Positions 19,038 through 26,117 of a stretch of DNA of 64,000 nucleotides are shown one piece after another. The notes below the pieces were generated by a model. That model was not told the origin of the DNA. It worked only from the letters and a program-made list of their open reading frames with translations, and made no database searches. The stretch's first letter is position 1; each line of letters opens with the position of its first letter. The stretch is from Streptomyces thermolilacinus SPC6 (lineage in GTDB: Bacteria; Actinomycetota; Actinomycetes; Streptomycetales; Streptomycetaceae): the NCBI RefSeq assembly GCF_000478605.2, contig NZ_ASHX02000001.1, positions 1,176,457 through 1,240,456 on the forward strand. The letters are read 5' to 3'. The translations under genes and the position numbers were made by a program.

Positions 19038-20027
19038 CTACGGCCGCCATCGCCCCGAACGGTAGGCGTCCAGCAGGTTCCGGCTCGCGACCGTGAAGGG
19101 GTGCTCGGGGCCGAGGCCGCGGTCCCGCCGCTCGACGACGTCGGTCATCAGGGCGATCCCCTCCTCCCTGTGTCCGAGCGCGGCTCGGGTCCGGGAGAGG
19201 AGCTGCCGGGCGGCGAGCACGATCGGGTACTCGGGCCCGAACCGCCGCTCATACGTCTCGGCGACCTGCCGGATCTCCCGGTCGGCCTCGTCGAAGCGGC
19301 CCAGGAGGTACAGCGCCCACGCGTGGTTGTGCCGGGCGCCGAGTGTCACGGTGTGGTCGGGACCCAGGACGCGTTCGCACTCCGACGGCAGCGAGAGCAG
19401 TGCGCCGCCCTCCTCGGTGACCACCTCGGCGGCGGGCAGCATCTCCAGCAGGCCGGCGCGGGCCCGCAGAGTCAGCGGATGCCCGGCGCCCAGCGCGGAG
19501 CGCCGCCCGGCGACGGTGTCACGGAGCAGTGCGACGGCTTCCTCCCGTCTGCCGAGGTTCGCCAGCACGAGCTGGAGGCCGTAGCCGCTGTCCGTGGTGT
19601 CGGGGTCGTCGGCGCCGAACAGTCGCTCCTGGGTGTCCCGGACCGTGCGGAGTACCGCTTCGGCCTCGGCGTACCGGCCCAGCCGGAACAGTGCCCGCCC
19701 TGCCCTGGAGCGGGCGGCGAGGACCGTACGGTGGTCCGCGTCGAGGTGCCGCTGCGCGAGATCGGCGGCGTTGCGGGCGGTCTCCCGGGCGGAGACGTAG
19801 TCACCGGTCCGGTGCAGGGCGGTGGCCAGCCGCGTCGTGACGGCCAGGGCGTCGGCGGCGGACGACTCGCCGACGTGCCCGAGCAGGGCCAGCGCGTGAG
19901 GAACGAGCAGCCGCAGCCGGGGATCGTGCGGACCGGCGTCGGGTATGGCGGGCACGGCCGCGTCGAGCAACTGGACGGCTGTCGTGTCGAGAGGCAGATG
20001 CCCGGTCGGGCCGAGCGGGTCGGTCAC
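19038..20027 (-). CDS. Tetratricopeptide-repeat protein (kinesin-light-chain-like TPRs)
   Basis: The protein has 329 aa and starts at GTG, overlapping the methyltransferase stop (GTGA). At least four repeats of about 42 residues follow the pattern LG-x-x-EEAxxLxxxxxxxRxxxLGxxHPxTL (e.g. FGADDPDTTDSGYGLQLVLA, LGAGHPLTLRARAGLLEML, LGPEHPFTVASRNLLDAY), typical of TPR_10/TPR_12 proteins of Streptomyces. Such arrays bind peptides or partner proteins. No nucleotide-binding or signalling domain is attached, unlike longer FxSxx-COOH-system or SARP TPR proteins. It is the last gene of a three-gene leftward group with the methyltransferase and the GRDP-like protein. Its partner is unknown. Confidence 0.78.
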   Translation of the reverse strand: MTDPLGPTGHLPLDTTAVQLLDAAVPAIPDAGPHDPRLRLLVPHALALLGHVGESSAADALAVTTRLATALHRTGDYVSARETARNAADLAQRHLDADHRTVLAARSRAGRALFRLGRYAEAEAVLRTVRDTQERLFGADDPDTTDSGYGLQLVLANLGRREEAVALLRDTVAGRRSALGAGHPLTLRARAGLLEMLPAAEVVTEEGGALLSLPSECERVLGPDHTVTLGARHNHAWALYLLGRFDEADREIRQVAETYERRFGPEYPIVLAARQLLSRTRAALGHREEGIALMTDVVERRDRGLGPEHPFTVASRNLLDAYRSGRWRP

Positions 20028-20680
20028 GGAGCGACCGCGCGCACGAGGAGCGTCCCGATGTGCCCCGGGTGCGGCGCGTCGAGCACCTGCGCGTCGGCCG
20101 TGGCGAACCCGGCTCGGGTGAGCAGGCGCTCCCAGACGGCCGGCCGGTAGCTGTAGCGGTAGGTGAACATCGCCTTTCCGGCGAAGCCTCCCTTGTACAT
20201 GCCCTGCGGCCCGTACGCGCCCGGGATGGCGGGCGGCTGCGAGAACACAAAGACACCGCCGGGCCCGAGCCTCCGGCGGACAAGGGGGAAGAGACGGCTC
20301 GGGTCGGTGAACCAGGCGGCTCCGAAGATCGAGTAGACGGCGTCGTACACCTCCTCGTGCCCGCTCAGGTACTCCAGCACCTCGCAGCACACGAACTCCG
20401 CCCCGGTGCCGTTCCACTTCGTGGTGGTCTTCTCCACCATGACGGGAGACAGGTCGACCCCCCGGGCGACGACGCCGCGCTCGGCGAGGTGGGCGAGGGC
20501 GCGGCCTGTGCCGCAGCCGATCTCCAGCACGCGGCGCGGGTCGCCCAGCAGCTCCGGGCCGGGTCCGTGCCCGGCGTACTGGGTCCAGCAGAAGCTCGGC
20601 TCCGCGTCTTCCCTGAAGGCGGAAGCGGCGAACGTGTCCCACAGCTCCGTCTCGGCGGCGATGTCGTGTTGTGCGGGCAA
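20024..20680 (-). CDS. Class I SAM-dependent methyltransferase
   Basis: The protein has 218 aa. A TTG at 20680 is chosen because AGAGGAA lies 6-8 nt upstream and the family begins there; the frame continues upstream without a better start. Motif I is VLEIGCGTGRAL (51-62), the acidic loop is ARGVDLSP, and the middle has YDAVYSIFGAAWFTDPSRLF, typical of small-molecule methyltransferases (Methyltransf_11/25 type). The end TLLVRAVAP is the usual final strand. It is coupled by overlap to the TPR gene and lies 71 bp after the GRDP-like gene. The substrate is not evident. The gene set suggests modification of a small molecule or protein linked to the two partners. Confidence 0.8.
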   Translation of the reverse strand: MPAQHDIAAETELWDTFAASAFREDAEPSFCWTQYAGHGPGPELLGDPRRVLEIGCGTGRALAHLAERGVVARGVDLSPVMVEKTTTKWNGTGAEFVCCEVLEYLSGHEEVYDAVYSIFGAAWFTDPSRLFPLVRRRLGPGGVFVFSQPPAIPGAYGPQGMYKGGFAGKAMFTYRYSYRPAVWERLLTRAGFATADAQVLDAPHPGHIGTLLVRAVAP

Positions 20681-20751
20681 GGCGATTCCTCTTCGCAGGG
20701 GCCGGCCCCTGTCATCGGCGGGACTGACGGCAGGGGCCAGGGTAGGGCTGT

Positions 20752-21252
20752 TCAGTGGCTGTCGGGGACCTTGTTGTCGCACGGTGAGCAGTCCGTGCCG
20801 TCGATCGCCCACAGCTCCTCGTCGATGTCGAAGCCGATGGACTTCAGGAAGTCCGCCGAGCGCAGGCACAGGCCGTCACGACGACGCTCGATGAACGGGG
20901 CGTGGTGCTTGTAGCGGCCTTCGTTGTACGCGTCACAGAGGGCCCACCACACGGGTGTGTCGAGGATGAGCTGGTGGACGCCGATGTCGACGAGCTGGCC
21001 GACCCCGAGGTGGACCTCCGGGTGCTCCATGCAGCCGATGGTGTACATGACGGCGTTGCCGAGGATGCGTTCGGCCATGTCGCGGACCATCGTGTGGTCG
21101 CGCAGCAGCAGGGCCACCTCGCGGTCCCAGAGGGTCATACCGCCGTCCAGCACGTTGACCGTGAGGGGCCTGATCCGGGGCTGAACGGCGTTGAGGAGTT
21201 CCTTCGGGTCCCGCGTGCGGGTGCTCAGGGGTCGGTCGAGGGTGACGGTCAT
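20752..21252 (-). CDS. GRDP-like small protein with C-terminal CxxC
   Basis: The protein has 166 aa. The ATG at 21252 has AAGGAG 7 nt upstream; an upstream ATG at 21297 lacks this. The centre VDIGVHQLILDTPVWWALCD (88-107) with KHHAPF (115-120) matches the pattern of GRDP-like (glycine-rich-domain-like) domains, where W/VHxxLxTxxYxxFC is followed by a His-His pair. The C-terminus has CSPC (155-158). His93, His116-117 and the Cys pairs suggest metal binding. The biochemical role is unknown. It is the first gene of the leftward trio with the methyltransferase and TPR protein and is divergent from the DUF6879/XRE pair. The domain call is by pattern only. Confidence 0.6.
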   Translation of the reverse strand: MTVTLDRPLSTRTRDPKELLNAVQPRIRPLTVNVLDGGMTLWDREVALLLRDHTMVRDMAERILGNAVMYTIGCMEHPEVHLGVGQLVDIGVHQLILDTPVWWALCDAYNEGRYKHHAPFIERRRDGLCLRSADFLKSIGFDIDEELWAIDGTDCSPCDNKVPDSH

Positions 21253-21462
21253 GGGCTGCTCCTTCGTGGAATGGGCGTGCCGAACCTCTACGAGCACGCT
21301 AAAAGCGGAGCACCGGCCGGCAGTACACTGTTTTCTCGAGTTTTCTCACTGTGGCCACGGAATTGCTGACGTTTTCTGCTGAACGCTGCCTGACTCCGTG
21401 GTACCGAGCCGGACCACCGACCATGCTGAGGGGATCAGCACCCCGCGAAAGGGAGAGCGTCC
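21253..21462. promoter_or_regulatory. AT-rich divergent operator candidate with GTTTTCT repeats
   Basis: This 210-bp divergent spacer has a strikingly AT-rich core. GTTTTCTC occurs at 21330-21337 and 21340-21347, a direct repeat of exactly one helical turn (10 bp), and GTTTTCTG at 21371-21378. They lie between the GRDP-like gene and the DUF6879 gene. They are candidate sites for the XRE protein encoded at 22226. No footprint data are known to me. Confidence 0.4.
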
Positions 21463-22215
21463 ATGGTTCGTCGGTTGCGCTTCACCGGCACGGACAGCAA
21501 GGTCGACGGTTGCCCCGCCCTGCACACGGACGAAGGCACCGGTGAGATCATCGTTCAGGGCACGCCCGTCACGGACCCCGAGGACCTCGCACAGCTCCGG
21601 CACTTCGGGGCCGGTGAGGCAGCGGTGGCCGTGCCGCGCGAGCTGCTCGTGAACTGGGGGCCGAAGGAGATGGAGCGGGTGCCGGAACTCGTGGACCGGG
21701 CCACCTTCCGCCGTCTGTTCGAGACCTTCGAGCACACCGCCTGGCGACTGGAGACGCGGCGCGGCTACGCGTCGGACCGACAGGACCCCGACTTCCAGGC
21801 GTTCCTGGCCAACGGCTCGTCGCCCTGCGACCCCGACGAACCCTGGTTCGTCACCATCAAGGCCCAGACGGACGCCGGCAAGACGGTCGGCCGGGTACGC
21901 GTCGCCGATGCCCCGCCCACCACGGAACAGCTGTTCCTCCTCGACTACGCCCGGCACAACGCCGCCTTCGGCGAGGACATCCGGTATCTGTGGCGCGAGG
22001 ACGCCGAGCGAGCCGGCCTGCCCGCCGAGGACTTCTGGATCTTCGATTCACGGCTGGTCGCCCTGCTGCACTTCGACGACGAGGACAACCTGCTCGACAT
22101 CGAGCTGATCACCGAACCGGCTGAGGTCGTGCGGTACGCCATGGTGCGCGACGCGGCGATGCACCACGCCGTCCCTCGCGATCAGTTCGCCGCGCAGGTG
22201 GCCACGGTCGAATAG
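21463..22215 (+). CDS. DUF6879-family protein with an N-terminal extension
   Basis: The protein has 250 aa; the ATG follows AGGGAGA with 6 nt spacing. Residues ~78-245 match DUF6879, the small protein family usually encoded beside WhiJ-like XRE regulators: FRRLFETFEHTAWRLETRRG, YLWREDAERAGLPAEDFWIF and LIAL-type strand LVALLHFDDED. The first ~70 residues (RLRFTGTDSK, VTDPEDLAQL, VAVPRELLVNW) look like the short stand-alone protein often encoded in the same kind of locus, so this appears to be a fusion of two usually separate partners. The XRE gene starts 10 bp downstream and is in the same operon. Function is probably to modulate the XRE repressor; no enzyme motif is visible. Confidence 0.75.
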   Translation: MVRRLRFTGTDSKVDGCPALHTDEGTGEIIVQGTPVTDPEDLAQLRHFGAGEAAVAVPRELLVNWGPKEMERVPELVDRATFRRLFETFEHTAWRLETRRGYASDRQDPDFQAFLANGSSPCDPDEPWFVTIKAQTDAGKTVGRVRVADAPPTTEQLFLLDYARHNAAFGEDIRYLWREDAERAGLPAEDFWIFDSRLVALLHFDDEDNLLDIELITEPAEVVRYAMVRDAAMHHAVPRDQFAAQVATVE

Positions 22216-22225
22216 CGCGTGACCG

Positions 22226-23077
22226 GTGAGCACCGACTATCAGCAGGCACGGACGGCGTTGGGTGCGCGGCTGCGCGAACTCCGCTTCCTGTGCCCCAGT
22301 GGTCGGCTCACCGGCCGGCAGCTCGCGCAGCGACTCGGCTGGCCGGGCTCCAAGGTCAGCAAGCTGGAGAACGGCAGGCAGACGGCCACCCCCGAGGATC
22401 TGCGGGCGTGGGCCGACGCGACCGAGCAGCCGGGGGTGTACCCCGAACTCGCTGCTCGGCTGGCCGGATTCGAGTCGCACATCAGGTCATGGCGCCGAGC
22501 GCTGGCGAACGGCTTCAAGCCCCTTCACGAGGGGCTGAGCGCCGAGATCGACCGCACCTCCGACCTGTGGATCTGGGAAGAGTCGGTGATCGCCGGATTG
22601 CTGCAGACTCCGGAGTACGCCCGGCATGTCATCCAGCGGTACTCGGAGCTGCTGGGCGGAGCCGACGACATCGAAACGGCAGTCCGCTCCCGGGTGCAGC
22701 GCCAGGAATGGCTGTACCGGTCCGGGCGCAAGCTGCACGTGGTGATGTGGGAAGCCGCGTTGCGGTCCCTGATCTGCCCGCCCTCGGTGCTGGCGAGCCA
22801 ACTCGACCGCCTCAACGGCATGATCGGTATGGACACGGTCGAGCTGGGTGTCATCCCCTTCACGGCGTCCGTCAAGATCGTGCCTGCCAACGGCTTCTGG
22901 GTGCTCGACGACCGGCTGGTCGTCGCCGAGGACTGGCACGCCGAACTGTGGTTGGACGACGCCGACAACATCACCTTGTACAAGAAGGTCTGGAAGACAC
23001 TCAGCGAGTCGGCGGTGTACGGGGCCGACGCCCACAGCGTCATCGCATCGGCCCGCCGCTCCCTGTACCCACGGTGA
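22226..23077 (+). CDS. WhiJ-like XRE regulator with DUF5753 domain
   Basis: The protein has 283 aa; GTG start. The helix-turn-helix at residues ~8-65 (LGARLRELR, LTGRQLAQRLGWPGSKVSKLENG) is a typical Cro/C1 fold. From ~95 the DUF5753 domain follows (YSELLGGADDIETAVRSRVQRQEWLYR, WEAALRSLI, LGVIPF), found in WhiJ/AbaA-type developmental and secondary-metabolism repressors. With the DUF6879 gene upstream it forms a two-gene operon. It probably controls its own promoter region and the divergent GRDP-like gene. A weak hairpin (TCCGCC/GGCGGA, 23149-23163) lies in the 130-bp gap to the convergent EcsC gene. Confidence 0.88.
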   Translation: MSTDYQQARTALGARLRELRFLCPSGRLTGRQLAQRLGWPGSKVSKLENGRQTATPEDLRAWADATEQPGVYPELAARLAGFESHIRSWRRALANGFKPLHEGLSAEIDRTSDLWIWEESVIAGLLQTPEYARHVIQRYSELLGGADDIETAVRSRVQRQEWLYRSGRKLHVVMWEAALRSLICPPSVLASQLDRLNGMIGMDTVELGVIPFTASVKIVPANGFWVLDDRLVVAEDWHAELWLDDADNITLYKKVWKTLSESAVYGADAHSVIASARRSLYPR

Positions 23078-23148
23078 CGTCGCTGCGGGCGTGTGTCCTG
23101 GGCAGAACATCACGAGCAGCCGTAGCGCCAGCGAACCCGGCCCGCACC

Positions 23149-23163
23149 TCCGCCGAAGGCGGA
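23149..23163. terminator. Weak hairpin between convergent XRE and EcsC genes
   Basis: A 6-bp stem TCCGCC/GGCGGA with loop GAA lies between stops at 23077 and 23208. It may serve both strands, but no T-run follows. Confidence 0.35.
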
Positions 23164-23207
23164 AGGCCGCTCCCTTGAGTCGGGCGGCCAGGAGGGCTTC
23201 CGCGGCG

Positions 23208-24083
23208 TCAGAGCCTGGGGTCCTCCAGCTTGACGGCAGTGGTGTCCGCGTCGTGCAGTTCAGCGTCCGCCGGGGCGAACGTCTCGTGTTCGTCCACGAC
23301 TTCGCCGTCCACGACGTCTCCCTCCGGTGCTTGGTGCGACGGGTCCGCCAGGGGCAGGCCGGCGAGGTGCTTCTTGAGCCTTTTGGCCATCGGAAGGTAC
23401 GTCGAGAGAGTGAGCCCGCCGGACACGACGGCCCCGATGACGGGGATGGCCTTGGAGACGCCCTTGGCGAAGGACTGCTTGGTCATCTGGAAGCCGAGGT
23501 AGGCCGCGGACTTCTTCACGATCGGGTAGATGACACCCTTGGTGAGCGCCTTCTGGGGCAGCTTCTTCGCGACCTGCTTCGACATCATCCCGGCGACCTT
23601 GCCCACGGCGGCGTTCGCCGACTGGGTACCGAACATCACGCCGAAGAACAGCGTGAGCACCCCCATCGTCGCGTCATCGACGCCCTCCCCCTCATCGGCG
23701 AACAGATCGGGCCAGCTGTAGAGGTAGGCGAGCTTCTGCGCGATGCGCAGCATGTGGCCGACGTACTGGGCCAGGTCGGCGGGCACCGTGGCGGGCAGGG
23801 CGAAGATGCCGGGCATCCCGGCTGCGGCCGAGAGGGCGCTGACCTTGGCGGTTTCGTAGCGGATGGACTCGTTGGCGACCTTGTCGAGGAGTTCAACAGT
23901 GATGCCCGCGGCAGCGGGAGTCTCCTCTATCGCTCGTCGGATCTCTTCCTCGGAGCAGTGGCGAGCGAGCGCACTGCGGAGGTACGCCTCCCTGTTGATC
24001 CGCACACCGGGGAGCTTCGCCGCTGCCAGCAGCACCGCGAAGAAACGTGACTCGGGGTTCTCGACCTCTTTACCCTGCTTCAT
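23208..24083 (-). CDS. EcsC-family protein
   Basis: The protein has 291 aa; ATG start, ribosome-binding site weak. Residues ~85-245 fit the EcsC family (named for the Bacillus ecs locus): YSWPDLF, LTLFFGVMFGTQSANAAVGKVA, AKKLPQKALTKGVIYPIVKK, and FAKGVSKAIPVIGAVVSGGLT. These proteins are hydrophobic-patch rich and probably membrane-associated; their molecular function is unknown. The C-terminal tail (EGDVVDGEVVDEHETF) is acidic and disordered. It stands alone between convergent and leftward neighbours. Similar EcsC proteins occur in actinobacterial accessory regions, but a role in defence is not shown. Confidence 0.8.
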   Translation of the reverse strand: MKQGKEVENPESRFFAVLLAAAKLPGVRINREAYLRSALARHCSEEEIRRAIEETPAAAGITVELLDKVANESIRYETAKVSALSAAAGMPGIFALPATVPADLAQYVGHMLRIAQKLAYLYSWPDLFADEGEGVDDATMGVLTLFFGVMFGTQSANAAVGKVAGMMSKQVAKKLPQKALTKGVIYPIVKKSAAYLGFQMTKQSFAKGVSKAIPVIGAVVSGGLTLSTYLPMAKRLKKHLAGLPLADPSHQAPEGDVVDGEVVDEHETFAPADAELHDADTTAVKLEDPRL

Positions 24084-24269
24084 GGCAGGAACCTACAGCG
24101 CCTCCGAGTTGCGAGGGTCAGCATGGATCAGCTTCGTTGAGACCTCGTTACGAGAGTGGCGGTGGCGTGAGAGCCGGCTTCCTTCACGATGCCGATCTCC
24201 GTCCGGGAAGGCGACCGCGGGCGAGCAAGGCGCCGGGTCTGCTGAAGGTCTGCCGTAGGCGGTGGGATA

Positions 24270-24311
24270 CGCAGGGCCCTCGGCGAGCACACGCCCGCCG
24301 AGGGCCCTGCG
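24270..24311 (-). terminator. Strong terminator of the XRE-DUF397 operon
   Basis: A perfect 16-bp stem (arms beginning CGCAGGGCCC) around a 10-nt loop starts 16 nt after the DUF397 stop. It is one of the strongest hairpins in the window. Confidence 0.75.
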
Positions 24312-24327
24312 ATCGGTGTCGCCTCTG

Positions 24328-24531
24328 TCAGCGTGCCGTGAACTCTATGAAGGCGGCCCATGCCGTGGGGTCCACGGCGAGTGGGGCGCGGGTGGTGTCT
24401 TTCGAGTCGCGGACGTGGACGGTGGCGGGGGCAGCGGCAACTTCGACACACTGACCGCCCTCGGCTCCGCTGTAGCTGCTCTTGACCCAGACAAGCGCGG
24501 GCTCGGGACCGCGCTTTGCTTCAGCGTTCAT
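24328..24531 (-). CDS. DUF397 small protein
   Basis: The protein has 67 aa; the ATG overlaps the stop of the XRE gene (ATGA). The whole length is a DUF397 domain: WVKSSYSGAEGGQCVEVA (15-32), VHVRDSK (38-44) and the AWAAFIEF end. These small proteins are always close to WhiJ-like XRE regulators in Streptomyces and are thought to act as their partners. It is the second gene of a two-gene operon and is followed by the terminator at 24270-24311. Confidence 0.93.
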   Translation of the reverse strand: MNAEAKRGPEPALVWVKSSYSGAEGGQCVEVAAAPATVHVRDSKDTTRAPLAVDPTAWAAFIEFTAR

Positions 24532-25361
24532 CTCTCTCCCAACAGCTTCTCGATGAAGGCCAGGGACTCACTCGGGGTGAGAGCCTGCGCTCGGATGATC
24601 CCATAGCGTGCGGACAACGCCTGGACTGCATCTCGCTCCGTGACCAGTGTGCTCCGGCCTTGCGCCTCCATGTAACCGACCTGTTGCCCCTGCCTTGGAG
24701 TCAGCAAGGTGAACGCGCCGTCCATACCAGCATTGTCCTGGCGGTCGAGCGGCATGAGCTGAAGCTCGACGTTCCGCTTCTGTCCGAGCAGAAGCAGTTG
24801 TTCAAGCTGTCCGCGCCATACCTGCTCACCACCGAGCGGTCGTCGTACAACCGGCTCCTCCATGACGAAGCTCAGCAACGGGGAGGGCCACCTGTCGAAA
24901 ATCTTCTGCCGTGCGAGCCTCGCTACAACACGCTGCTCGATGGTCGCCTCATCCAGCAGCGGACGCCGCATCCCGAGCAGCGCCCGCGTGTACTCCTCTG
25001 TCTGCAACAGGCCGTTCACCACGTGGGTGTCGTACACGAATAGCTCGACGGCCTCGGCCTCCAACTTGGCCGCGTCCCGGAAGAACGCTGGATACTGAGC
25101 CCGAGCCACCTCCTCCTTGCTCGCGCTCAACACCCCACCTGCGCCCAGTACCTCATCCGCCTGGTCGATAAACTTGGGTTGCGGAAGACGTCTCGCCTGC
25201 TCAAACGACGCGATCGTCGAGGCCGAGTACCCGGTCAGGGACCCGAGCCCCGCGCGGTCCAGGCCCGCCCGCTCCCGGAACAGCTTCAACTGCCTCCCGA
25301 ACACGCACAGCATGCCCGTCCCGACCTCGTACTCTTCCGGCTGCTGAACCTCGTCGTCCAC
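24528..25361 (-). CDS. WhiJ-like XRE regulator with DUF5753 domain (second cassette)
   Basis: The protein has 277 aa from the GTG at 25361, which has AGGAG 7 nt upstream; an upstream ATG at 25382 lacks this site. The helix-turn-helix covers about 20-75 (FGRQLKLFRERAGLDRAGLG, YSASTIASFEQARRLP). The DUF5753 domain follows (LFVYDTHVVNGLLQTEEYTRALL, PLLSFVMEEPVVRR, LQLMPLDRQ). With DUF397 downstream and a divergent HATPase it forms the classical WhiJ-type cassette, which regulates its own genes and often development or antibiotics. It shares a 162-bp divergent region with the HATPase gene. Confidence 0.9.
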   Translation of the reverse strand: MDDEVQQPEEYEVGTGMLCVFGRQLKLFRERAGLDRAGLGSLTGYSASTIASFEQARRLPQPKFIDQADEVLGAGGVLSASKEEVARAQYPAFFRDAAKLEAEAVELFVYDTHVVNGLLQTEEYTRALLGMRRPLLDEATIEQRVVARLARQKIFDRWPSPLLSFVMEEPVVRRPLGGEQVWRGQLEQLLLLGQKRNVELQLMPLDRQDNAGMDGAFTLLTPRQGQQVGYMEAQGRSTLVTERDAVQALSARYGIIRAQALTPSESLAFIEKLLGER

Positions 25362-25523
25362 GCCGCAGCTCCTCTCGTACAACGGCCCAGCCAGCCAACT
25401 TCGGGGCCTGGGAACCGGTCACGCCCAACACCAGGTACAAGCGCACCGACGGCATGTACAGCCCGTACCCGTCAGCGCATCACTCCTGGTCAACGCTACG
25501 CAGAGTCCGACACCGTTGACCCT

Positions 25524-26117
25524 ATGAATTCAACAACTCCCCCGAATGGGCATACGCAGCAGCACCCCGCGCTCGAACGCGAGTTCACCATGCGCTTCAC
25601 GTCAACGCCGCGCGGTGCCCGCCTCGCTCGCAGACTCGTCTCGCACCGCCTGAACGACTGGGGCCACCCGTACGCGACCACGGTCAACGAAACGCTCACC
25701 CTCATCACGGCGGAACTCACCGCCAATGCCGTCCGCCACGGCCACGTTCCTGGCCGGGACTTCCACGTCCAGCTCACCCTGGCCGAGGGCATCTTCCGTA
25801 TCGAGGTGACCGACACCCGCGCTGAGAAACAGCCCCCGGCCGCCAACCCCTCGGCGACCGACTCGCTATCCGAGTCCGGCCGGGGCCTGCTTCTGGTCGC
25901 CGCCCTCGCGGACGACTGGGGCGTCAGCCCTCGCAAGGCCGCCCCAGGCAAGACCGTGTGGGCGGAGCTGCACACGCGAACAAAGGGCCACCCGCTGACA
26001 CACCGGGTGGCCCCTGAACCGACTGATGTCGATCTACTCCTGGCTACTGCTTCACTGCTGCGCGACGACCTCGGGTCGCAGCCGGAGGACGCCAGCCACG
26101 GAGGTCGTCGTCCGTGA
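25524..26117 (+). CDS. Anti-sigma-factor-like HATPase (RsbW type)
   Basis: The protein has 197 aa from the ATG at 25524; no strong ribosome-binding site is present, so a leaderless start is possible. The GHKL ATPase domain shows the N box ELTANAVRHGH (64-74), the G1 Asp in EVTDTRAEK (Asp97) and the G box SGRGLLLVAALADDWG (118-133). Such short HATPases in WhiJ cassettes resemble anti-sigma kinases. The C-terminal ~30 residues (after ELHTRTKGH) go beyond the domain, and the last 74 bp overlap the 3' end of pglX on the opposite strand. Either the overlap is normal compact packing or the gene end was rebuilt when the pglX block joined here. Confidence 0.8.
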   Translation: MNSTTPPNGHTQQHPALEREFTMRFTSTPRGARLARRLVSHRLNDWGHPYATTVNETLTLITAELTANAVRHGHVPGRDFHVQLTLAEGIFRIEVTDTRAEKQPPAANPSATDSLSESGRGLLLVAALADDWGVSPRKAAPGKTVWAELHTRTKGHPLTHRVAPEPTDVDLLLATASLLRDDLGSQPEDASHGGRRP

